From positions 1 through 11,487 of the forward strand of contig JACQVU010000229.1 in assembly GCA_016209585.1 (NCBI GenBank): a DNA stretch of 11,487 bases, in the 5' to 3' direction. Made by a program: the position numbers and the translations under genes. The notes under the pieces are model-generated. The model made no database searches. It was not told the origin of the DNA and saw nothing but the letters and a program-made list of their open reading frames with translations. This document shows, one piece after another, positions 4,657 to 11,182 of this stretch. This stretch comes from Planctomycetota bacterium (GTDB lineage Bacteria > Planctomycetota > UBA8742 > JACQVU01). Within the stretch, counting starts at the first letter, position 1. The number at the start of each line of letters is the position of its first letter.

Positions 4657-6897
4657 ATGATAATGAGCAAGATCTCGGTGACCATCATCGACCGGGTGGC
4701 GGCGCGCACCCGGCATGTGAAACTCAAACTGCCCGGATCGAAGACCGCGGCGGAACTGGCGGATTTCCTCGCGCGGAAGTACGACCACCTGGCCGACGCC
4801 AACTTCATCATCACGCTCGGCGGGCGGGAGGTAGACCTGGCCGCCACGCTGGGCGACCTGGCCGCGGCGTCGGCGGAGGCGGAGTTCACGCTGGAAGTGC
4901 GTCCGCGCCTTCCCCGCGTCGAGACCGAGTCGGAATCCCCCGCCGCCGCCTCGGCGCCCGAGGCGTCGTTCGCGGCTTCCCTGGCCGCGTTCGAGGCCGC
5001 TGAACCCGGCGCATCGTCCCCGCCAGCCGCCGTGTCCGCGGGCGCCGATGCGGGGGCGCCCGCCGCCGCGTCGCCGCTGGCCGACGTGGTGATCCCGGCC
5101 GATCGCGCCGCAGCCGCCGGTGGAACGGTGGAGATCGCTCCCGACAAGAAGGAAGAAAGCGGCGACTACGCCACGCCTCCCCCTTCCGGCGACTACGACG
5201 GCCCCGCCACGGGCAACCTGGCCGACGCCCTGGCCGGGCTTGAAGACGAAGACGACGGCGCGGAATCTTTTCCGCCGCGGGCCGGCGCCGCCGCGCCGGT
5301 GGACGACGCGCGCGACGCGGATGCCGAGGCGGACGAGATCGCTTCCGGGCCGGCCGGCGCGGGCGAGAGTGACGAAGCCGAGCCTACCGAGGCGCCCGAT
5401 GCGGTCGCGTCGGAGGAAACCGCGATTCCGGCTGAAGCCGCGGAGCCGGAAGTCGCCGCGCCGGAGGGCGTCACGCCGCTGCCGACCGGGCCATACGCCG
5501 GCGAGCCGACCGGCGACCTGGCCGACGCGCTGGCCGAACTGCCCGCCCCCGCCGACCCCGGCTACGCGACGCCGCGGCCCGCCGGTCCCTACGCCGGCGA
5601 CTCCACCGGAAGTCGCGCCGAAGAACTGGCCGAGGTCGAAGCGCCGGAAGGCGATACGCTGTCTACTCCGCTGCCGAGGCCGCGTTACGTCGGCCCGCCG
5701 ACCTCGCCGCTGGCTGACGAACTCGCCGACCTGGACTCGCCGCTCGGCGTGGGCGCGGCGCCACCCGCCCCTCCCGCGCCCTTCCCCGCTCCGGCCGTTG
5801 GCGGCGTGTTCGGCTGGGACCTTTCCGCTCCCGACGCCGGAAAGGCCGGCCGCGCTGCGCCTCCGCCCCCGCCCGCGCCCGTCGCGCCCCTCGAGAACGA
5901 GGATTTCGAGGTCGCTCCCGCCCGCGCCAACGCCTCCGCCGCCCTGCCCGTGCTGGGCGAGGCTGAGAACGAAACCGCGGAACTGCCGGCCGCGCCGCCG
6001 CCGCTCCCCCCGTCGCCTCTGGCGCGGCGCGCGCCCGGCCTGGCCGACGTGCTGCCCGAGGATCGCCCCCCCACGCCGACCGCTCCGGCCGCGGCCGCGG
6101 GGGCGGCGCCGTCGCCCCCACCCGCGCCGGTCCCGGCCATCCGCGAGATCGTCGGCGACGGCGCTGAGCGCGTCCGCGCCGGTTTCCACGAGGCTGAGCG
6201 GCGCCGCGCCGACACCGGCCGGGCTGAAGCCGCCGGGCCGGAGCCGCTGACGCTGCGCCGGCGCGCCACGACCACCTACTACGAGCGGATGACGCTGCAC
6301 AACACCTTCCCTTGCACCGTGGCGATCACGCGCGACAGCGCCGACGCCGACGCCGAAGTCCGGCGGGGCGCGCAGGGCGACGTGACGCGCGCGGGCGCTC
6401 GTGCCCTGGAGATCGCCGCGGCCGAGCCGATGGTCACCGTCCGCGCCGTCTTCCCGGGCTGCATCGTCACCGCCTCCGACGTCGACCTGGACGTGAGCGC
6501 GGATCGGGCGGAGGCCCGCTTCTGGATCACCCCCTTCGCGCGGGGCGAACACCTTGACGCCTACGTCGAGGTGCGCCACCGCGGCCGGGCCATCGAGCGC
6601 ATCGCCACCCCCGTGGTGGTCGCCAGCCGCGGCCCGGCCGTGGCGACGCTGGCCACGGGGGCGGTCTTCCCGCTGCTCTCCGTCAGCGGGAGCATGTACA
6701 CCGACGCCGTCCGCCAGACCGCCGAGGTGCGCGACCCCGGCAACTTCGTCTTCTACTTCTTCCGCAACATCTGGTGGGGCGTGCTGCTGCTCATCCCGTT
6801 CGCCGCGGCCGCCGCCGTGCTCTGGCGCCTGACGCGCCCGCGCGACGCGGGGCCGATCGAGCGCGCCATCGCGGTCCAGACCGTGGCCGCCCGGTGA
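4657..6897 (+). CDS. Ubiquitin-fold, repeat-linker membrane protein of unknown function
   Basis: 746 residues; not a family I can name. Parts in order: (1) residues 4-86, a ubiquitin-like beta-grasp domain: strand KISVTIID, strand RHVKLKLPG, helix KTAAELADFLARKY, strand NFIITLGGREVD, TLGDL turn, last strand EFTLEVRPRL. It has no Gly-Gly end. (2) About 87-530, an Ala/Pro/acidic disordered linker with four copies of a 23-residue motif (see the repeat entry). LADVVIPADR at 141 and LADVLPEDR at 462 bracket the copies. (3) About 533-655, a beta-rich domain starting TTTYYERMTLHNTFP and containing VRAVFPGCIVT and ARFWITPFARG. (4) A moderately hydrophobic segment 661-678 and a strong membrane segment about 697-725 (WWGVLLLIPFAAAAAVLW), then a short basic tail. 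No signal peptide, so the ubiquitin domain is probably cytoplasmic. ATG 4663 is an alternative start. YukD/EccD-like type VII proteins share the N-terminal fold, but no other type VII genes are here. Confidence 0.85.
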   Translation: MIMSKISVTIIDRVAARTRHVKLKLPGSKTAAELADFLARKYDHLADANFIITLGGREVDLAATLGDLAAASAEAEFTLEVRPRLPRVETESESPAAASAPEASFAASLAAFEAAEPGASSPPAAVSAGADAGAPAAASPLADVVIPADRAAAAGGTVEIAPDKKEESGDYATPPPSGDYDGPATGNLADALAGLEDEDDGAESFPPRAGAAAPVDDARDADAEADEIASGPAGAGESDEAEPTEAPDAVASEETAIPAEAAEPEVAAPEGVTPLPTGPYAGEPTGDLADALAELPAPADPGYATPRPAGPYAGDSTGSRAEELAEVEAPEGDTLSTPLPRPRYVGPPTSPLADELADLDSPLGVGAAPPAPPAPFPAPAVGGVFGWDLSAPDAGKAGRAAPPPPPAPVAPLENEDFEVAPARANASAALPVLGEAENETAELPAAPPPLPPSPLARRAPGLADVLPEDRPPTPTAPAAAAGAAPSPPPAPVPAIREIVGDGAERVRAGFHEAERRRADTGRAEAAGPEPLTLRRRATTTYYERMTLHNTFPCTVAITRDSADADAEVRRGAQGDVTRAGARALEIAAAEPMVTVRAVFPGCIVTASDVDLDVSADRAEARFWITPFARGEHLDAYVEVRHRGRAIERIATPVVVASRGPAVATLATGAVFPLLSVSGSMYTDAVRQTAEVRDPGNFVFYFFRNIWWGVLLLIPFAAAAAVLWRLTRPRDAGPIERAIAVQTVAAR
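5173..5733 (+). repeat. Four in-frame copies of a 23-residue motif in the linker of the ubiquitin-fold protein
   Basis: Copies start at residues 173, 273, 305 and 337 (bases 5173-5241, 5473-5541, 5569-5637, 5665-5733). They align without gaps to T-P-x-P-x-[GP]-x-Y-x-G-x-x-T-[GS]-x-[LR]-A-[DE]-x-L-A-x-[LV]. The last three copies are exactly 32 residues apart and the first is 100 residues ahead. The invariant Tyr, Gly and LAD/LA positions contrast with the freely varying linker around them. The DNA is far less alike than the protein, which suggests selection on the peptide. Confidence 0.85.
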
Positions 6898-6979
6898 CCG
6901 CCGGCGGACGACGGGTTTCCGCGTTGGCCGCCACGGCCACCCGGTTCGCACGGCTTCACGGCCGTGATGTCCCCCTGCG

Positions 6980-6998
6980 CTGTCTCTTGATCACATTT
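6980..6998 (+). mobile_element. Terminal inverted repeat of an IS50/Tn5-like (IS4 group) element
   Basis: The 19-mer CTGTCTCTTGATCACATTT differs from the Tn5/IS50 inside end, as I remember it (CTGTCTCTTGATCAGATCT), at two positions. It points inward towards the transposase tail at 6998-7129, whose TGA stop begins in its last base. This is the arrangement at the inside end of IS50, where the transposase gene terminates at the inverted repeat. The opposite end is absent, so this is one end of a broken element. Confidence 0.75.
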
Positions 6999-7129
6999 CA
7001 CCCCGCGCCGGCGGCCAGGGCGACGCGATAGCCGGTCACCCGTTCCTGGAGGCGATCCCACCCGCGCCAGAGCGCTTCCCAACCGACGCGCCCCGTGCGC
7101 TTCGTGTCCTTCCACCCGCCGAGGGCCGC
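6998..7129 (-). pseudogene. C-terminal fragment of an IS4-group (Tn5-like) transposase
   Basis: The last 41 codons before TGA 7000-6998 read LGGWKDTKRTGRVGWEALWR, then GWDRLQERVTGYRVAL and a short AAGAG tail. The LGG...GWxxLWRGWxRLQ...GYRLA pattern matches the extreme C-terminus of DDE transposases of the IS4/Tn5 type, which helps hold the transposase dimer. Upstream of the LGG codons the frame runs straight into the 19-nt direct repeats and nothing transposase-like remains. The catalytic domain and the other end are therefore lost and the fragment cannot transpose. The family call is from pattern memory, supported by the matching inverted repeat at its end. Confidence 0.72.
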
Positions 7130-7184
7130 GAGCGTGAGCGACCGATCGGGGCGTGCAGGAGCCGGGAGCGTGAGCGACCGGTCG
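7130..7184. repeat. Two 19-nt direct repeats abutting the transposase remnant
   Basis: GAGCGTGAGCGACCGRTCG occurs at 7130-7148 and 7166-7184, 36 bp apart, with one mismatch (A/G). The first copy begins exactly where transposase similarity stops. A further motif-like stretch (about 7199-7222, GCGGAGCGTAGCCACGGGTG) follows. I recall GAGCGTGAGCGACCG-type strings as frequent intergenic repeats in planctomycete genomes; that part is memory. Confidence 0.6.
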
Positions 7185-7353
7185 TGTCCGCCCCGGACGG
7201 GGCGGCGGAGCGTAGCCACGGGTGGACTCCGACCGCCGCCAAGCGATGCTGCGGGCGCACGGCGCGCGCGACGCCCCGACGGGATAACGGAGAGACCAGG
7301 ACAATATGTGAGTCACCTTCGATATTCCCCGACCGGCCCCGGCTGCTCTGGTC

Positions 7354-8436
7354 TCAATGATACCCATTGATTCGCTCAATGGCCGCTTCGGCCGCGTCTT
7401 TCACGATTCGAGCGTCATCGGCGAGCATGAGTGCCCGAAGCCTGGGAATGTCGCCCGCCTGTCCCAGAATCCCCACCGCCTTCGCGCCGAGCGAGCGTTC
7501 ATCCGGAGACTCCGAGGACGTGAGATCCCACGCGGCCTTCAACACCCGCGCCTTTTCCTGCGAGTCGCCGAGCGCGGCGGCAGCCTTGGCGGCGTAGGCC
7601 CGTATCTCCAGGTCAGGATCGCGCAGGGGGTCTTGCAGGCACGCGCTGTCCGCCGCCGTGCCCAGAGCCTCCACGGCCCTGATGGCAGCCACCCTGACCT
7701 TCTTCACCGGAGACGAGAGCAGCGGGACGACTTTCTCAAGCGCGCCGTGATCGGCGAGTCCGGCGAGGGCGTGAAGGGCGCTTTCCTGCACGCTCGGGTC
7801 CGGGTGGCCAAGCGCCTCCACCAGTGCGGCGACGGCGGAGGGATCGGCGATCTCTCCGAGCACCGACGCGGCGCGAGACGCTTCCCGGGGGTTGGCCGAG
7901 CGCAGCAACGGAATGATGGCGCGCGCGGTGGACCGGTTTCCAATCTTCGCGAGCGTGCCGAGAGCGGCCTCACGCACTTCTGAACTCGGATCGGACAGCA
8001 TCCGCTCCGCCGCGGCGCGGGCTGCCGGCGAGCCGGGGTGGTCGCGGAGCGCCTTGATTCCTTCGACCCGCCGCTTGTGATTCGGGTCCGCCAGCAGGCG
8101 CTCCGCCGCCGCCAGCGCGTTCTGCTCGCCGGCGATGCGGGCGTTCCAGCGTTCGATTCGCTTCCGCACCACGCTGGCGGAAGGCTCCGGGGTGGTTGTC
8201 GAGGTGACGAGCGACGGCCGAACCTCCTCTTCCCGACTCGCCGGTGCCGCTGCGAAGGCTGGCGTCGGCGGCGGGGACGTGAGGTTCGCGATTCGCGCCT
8301 CGATCTGGCGAATCCGGGCATCGCGCGGCGCAGGAGACCGAGGTCCGCGCTGGTCCCGACCTAATTCCAGCGCGACCACGGCGCCGGCTGCCAGCACCGT
8401 CACGAAGTGGTAGCGATGTGAAGCCAACACGTTCAT
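7354..8436 (-). CDS. Membrane-anchored HEAT-repeat protein (second of a pair)
   Basis: 360 residues. An N-terminal hydrophobic segment (about 8-25, HFVTVLAAGAVVALELG) is probably an uncleaved anchor or signal. A charged and Ala/Pro-rich linker runs to about residue 105, including a short coiled-coil-like stretch (RIRQIEARIANL). Seven to eight HEAT-type helical repeats follow from about 115 to the end (for example SSEVREAALGTLAKIG, DPSVQESALHALAGL, DLEIRAYAAKAAAALG). Such alpha-solenoids usually serve as protein-binding scaffolds; no catalytic motif is seen. If the N-terminus is an anchor, the solenoid is probably periplasmic. Its ATG overlaps the TGA of the upstream HEAT gene (ATGA, 8436-8433). 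It has no clear Shine-Dalgarno of its own, so it is probably made by translational coupling. The repeats are more degenerate than in its partner. Function unknown. Confidence 0.85.
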   Translation of the reverse strand: MNVLASHRYHFVTVLAAGAVVALELGRDQRGPRSPAPRDARIRQIEARIANLTSPPPTPAFAAAPASREEEVRPSLVTSTTTPEPSASVVRKRIERWNARIAGEQNALAAAERLLADPNHKRRVEGIKALRDHPGSPAARAAAERMLSDPSSEVREAALGTLAKIGNRSTARAIIPLLRSANPREASRAASVLGEIADPSAVAALVEALGHPDPSVQESALHALAGLADHGALEKVVPLLSSPVKKVRVAAIRAVEALGTAADSACLQDPLRDPDLEIRAYAAKAAAALGDSQEKARVLKAAWDLTSSESPDERSLGAKAVGILGQAGDIPRLRALMLADDARIVKDAAEAAIERINGYH

Positions 8437-9566
8437 TTCGCGTTTTCCAGGCGTTTTATCGCCTTTTCGAGCGTCTTTTGGAGCGCGGGATCGAGATCTT
8501 TTCGCGCTTCCAGTTCGCGCAGGACGGGCATGGCCTCCGGGTCTTCCAACTCGCCGAGCGCCTTGATGGCCTCTTGCTGCGCTTCGACGTCGTCCGATTC
8601 CAGATCTCCCCTGGCACGCTCGATCGTGGCCTTCGCCGCGCTCTGGTCCCCCAGCAGGCGAAGGGCCTTGGCCGAATCGACCTTCACGCCGATCTGCTCC
8701 CCAGGATCGTCCATCTTCCTTTGAAGATGCGGGATGGCGCGACGGTCACCGATCTGACCAAGCGCCTTGGCGGCGTTTTCGCGCACGTCGGCATCCGAGT
8801 CGTCCAGCAGGGGCAGCAGTTCGTTGAACGGGTCGGGATCGCCGATGGTTCCGACGGCTTCAGCCGCATGCTCGCGCACGCCGTGGTGAACGTCGGCCAG
8901 CCCGTTCCTGAGGTACGGCACAGCGGCGAGATCGCCGATTTCGCCGAGCGCCTCCGTGGCGACACGGCGCACTTCGTGATCGGGGTCGGAACGTAATGCC
9001 TCGCCGATGTCGGGAATCGCTTCCTTGAGTCGGAGGCTTCCCAGCGCCTCGATCGCCGCTTTGCGCACGTCGGGCGCTGGATCCCTCACCGCCCGACGGA
9101 CCACCTCGATCGCTTGCGGGTCGCGCATTTTACCCAGCGCCTTGATCGCGCGCTTGCGCACCGTGCTGTTCGCGTCGGCGTATTGCGCGGCCAGTTCCTT
9201 GATGGATGCCTCGCGCCCCTCAGCAATCTCTTCAACCTTCTTTTCGATGGACGCCAGTTGCTCAGCCAGGGCGTTGGGCGCTTCGGCCGTCGGCGCCGGA
9301 GTGGCGCGCGCTGCTGCACCCTCTTGTCCTCCTCCGCCGCCGGCGTCCGCCTTGTCGGGAACCACGGCCTGCTCCCGGTCCTCCGGCGATGGGCGGGGCT
9401 CGCCACCGGCCTTTTTCTCCAGGTCGGCCATCTTGGCTTCGAGATCGTCCAGAACCCGCGACGTCCGATCTCCCCCGGCGCTGGGCTGCGAGCCGGTCCG
9501 CGTGTAGACGAACGTTCCGACAGCGGCGACGACCACCACAACGAACAGAAGGAACTTTTTGTCCAT
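8433..9566 (-). CDS. Membrane-anchored HEAT-repeat protein (first of a pair)
   Basis: 377 residues. MDKK then a strong hydrophobic stretch (5-21) form an N-terminal anchor or signal. A coiled-coil-like segment (about 36-54, RVLDDLEAKMADLEKK), a Gly/Ala/Pro linker (55-98) and a second coiled-coil-like helix (99-128) follow. Seven HEAT/PBS-lyase-type repeats of about 31 residues then run from about 130, with regular cores such as STVRKRAIKALGKM, PDVRKAAIEALGSL, HEVRRVATEALGEIG and ADVRENAAKALGQIG, plus a C-terminal capping helix. ATG 9566 has GGAGG (9573-9577) at good spacing. It is first in a two-gene unit; the related gene downstream overlaps by four bases, suggesting duplication and perhaps a heteromeric complex. 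The coiled coil may drive pairing. The bilin-lyase-type repeat name does not imply phycobilin chemistry here. Partner and function are unknown. Confidence 0.88.
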   Translation of the reverse strand: MDKKFLLFVVVVVAAVGTFVYTRTGSQPSAGGDRTSRVLDDLEAKMADLEKKAGGEPRPSPEDREQAVVPDKADAGGGGGQEGAAARATPAPTAEAPNALAEQLASIEKKVEEIAEGREASIKELAAQYADANSTVRKRAIKALGKMRDPQAIEVVRRAVRDPAPDVRKAAIEALGSLRLKEAIPDIGEALRSDPDHEVRRVATEALGEIGDLAAVPYLRNGLADVHHGVREHAAEAVGTIGDPDPFNELLPLLDDSDADVRENAAKALGQIGDRRAIPHLQRKMDDPGEQIGVKVDSAKALRLLGDQSAAKATIERARGDLESDDVEAQQEAIKALGELEDPEAMPVLRELEARKDLDPALQKTLEKAIKRLENAK

Positions 9567-10014
9567 CGCTTTCCTCCATTCAAGAGCGGGGTCCGTTCAG
9601 TCCCCGGAAAACGAGGCCGCGCGCAGCAGGGAACTACGCGCTCACTCGGTGCGGTTGCCACCGCGCTGAACCACCTGATCTCGTTCGCCGTGCGAACGCA
9701 CATCCGTCTCGCGGGCGGCAGGAACCACAACATGCGGCGGACCCCTGTCGCCAACCTGAAATCCCGCGGACCAACGCCGCGCCCTCGTGCGCCTTTCACG
9801 GGTCAGCGCGCAGTCGGCCTTCTCTCCACCCGGCGGAATGCGTCAATTTGCTCCCCGTCGTCGATGGTTCGATGGTGGCGCGGTCCCGGTGGCCGCGCGG
9901 GCATCACAGCCATCAGCGAGGCCAGCTTGCATGATGTTCGCCACCGCCCTGTTCCTGGCCCACTCGAACCGCATGACGCCACGCTCGCGGGCCGCTGGTC
10001 GCGCGTCACTCCGC
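9567..10014. other. Gene-free spacer between cmk and the HEAT-repeat pair
   Basis: 448 bp. Beyond the HEAT gene's Shine-Dalgarno at its left edge I see no recognisable gene, RNA or strong promoter. A 5-bp hairpin (GCGGT 9651-9655, ACCGC 9660-9664) is not distinctive. Open frames cross it on both strands, but none shows family motifs. The promoter of the HEAT pair should lie here; no sigma70-like hexamer pair was found on the minus strand. Confidence 0.6.
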
Positions 10015-10668
<654 letters not shown>

Positions 10669-10708
10669 ACACGGGCGGCGGTCGGGTATCATGCCGCGCT
10701 TCGGTCGA

Positions 10709-10737
10709 ATTGTAGGCCCGACGTCGGCGACCCGCAA
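10709..10737 (-). promoter_or_regulatory. Candidate promoter for cmk
   Basis: Minus strand: -35 TTGCGG (10732-10737, three of six), 17-bp spacer, -10 TACAAT (10709-10714, five of six). The predicted start is near 10702, giving a leader of about 34 nt to ATG 10668. The -35 lies just upstream of the start of the divergent lipoprotein gene and overlaps the purine stretch that would be its ribosome-binding region. Confidence 0.5.
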
Positions 10738-10753
10738 GAAAGGTTGGCTTGGC

Positions 10754-11158
10754 ATGCGCCGCCCCCGCGCGATCCTGGTCCTGTGCGGGCTTCTTCTGCT
10801 CTCCGGCGCGGCGGTGGGGTGCGCCTCCAACGACCACGAACGGCCGGTGGCGCTGGAGGATCGCACGGACGAAGAGTATTTCGCGGCGCGCGAGGTGATC
10901 GAGTTCCCCTACGGAATCGTCAAGGGAGTGGGCGGGGCCATTCTGTTCCCGATCGCGGTGATCTCTCCCCCGCCGTTCAAGGACGGCATGACGCTGGTCG
11001 TGAACTGGTTCGACAGCGCGGCGAACCTGGTGAACCCGACGCGGAACGATCCCTACACGTGGGACTTCTCGCCGCAAGGAGAGAGCAAGCGACAGGCTGA
11101 GATCACCAGCACGATGCGCAAGTTCAACAGCCCGGAGAACTCGCGGATTCTCGAGTGA
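10754..11158 (+). CDS. Small putative lipoprotein of unknown function
   Basis: 134 residues. MRRPR then a hydrophobic core (ILVLCGLLLLSGAA) leads to AVGC with Cys23, a plausible though not ideal lipobox (Ala, not Leu, at -3). Asn26 and Asp27 follow shortly after. The mature protein would be about 112 residues and lipid-anchored. The middle holds a conserved-looking block EVIEFPYGIVKGVGGAILFP followed by ISPPPFKDGM and VVNWFDSAANLVNPTRNDPY, with an amphipathic or weakly hydrophobic stretch at 53-71. The C-terminus is charged. I do not recognise the family. The frame is open further upstream, but that part lies antisense to cmk and lacks a signal sequence, so ATG 10754 is chosen. AAGAAAGG sits about 10 nt ahead. 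Codon use fits the neighbours. Confidence 0.8.
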   Translation: MRRPRAILVLCGLLLLSGAAVGCASNDHERPVALEDRTDEEYFAAREVIEFPYGIVKGVGGAILFPIAVISPPPFKDGMTLVVNWFDSAANLVNPTRNDPYTWDFSPQGESKRQAEITSTMRKFNSPENSRILE

Positions 11159-11161
11159 CCA

Positions 11162-11182
11162 GCCGGGTGTCAGCCGCCCGGC
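11162..11182. terminator. Inverted repeat between convergent genes
   Basis: GCCGGG (11162-11167) and CCCGGC (11177-11182) with a 9-nt loop, just after the lipoprotein stop and overlapping the stop codon of the opposing gene. The location suits a bidirectional terminator, but there is no T-tract on either side. It is only a candidate. Confidence 0.35.

Larger units (their letters stand above)
6898..7353. other. Gene-free spacer with an IS remnant and short repeats
   Basis: This 456-bp spacer separates the ubiquitin-fold gene from the convergent HEAT-repeat pair. It holds the IS50-like end and transposase tail (6980-7129) and a pair of 19-nt direct repeats (7130-7184). An 8-bp inverted pair, GAGACCAG (7292-7299) and CTGGTCTC (7348-7355), touches the stop of the minus-strand HEAT gene. 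No T-tract terminator and no intact gene were found. Confidence 0.7.

Noticed and set aside
4657..4920. A ubiquitin-like conjugation system
   Set aside because: The beta-grasp domain ends in RPRLP, not Gly-Gly, is fused to more than 650 further residues, and no E1, E2, JAB protease or Pup-ligase gene is in the window.
3421..6951. A 3.5-kb open frame on the minus strand opposite the glycosyltransferase and ubiquitin-fold genes
   Set aside because: Its translation is Gly/Arg-rich noise with no domain. The opposite strand carries clear family motifs and the in-frame protein repeats. Long antisense frames are expected where stop codons are rare in G+C-rich DNA.
7280..7299. Second terminal inverted repeat for the IS remnant (GGAGAGACCAG resembling the outward end AAGAGACAG)
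   Set aside because: It needs a one-base insertion and matches only about eight core bases. The flanking 9-mers (6971-6979 and 7300-7308) do not match as a target duplication.
7292..7355. Hairpin terminator for the HEAT pair from GAGACCAG/CTGGTCTC
   Set aside because: The arms are only 8 bp with a loop of 48 nt and no T-tract; too weak to call.
9843..10014. Possible decayed gene on the minus strand downstream of cmk (GVMRFEWARNRAVANIMQAG)
   Set aside because: A short protein-like string without any family match I know and no start signal; it could equally be chance or an unrecognised repeat.
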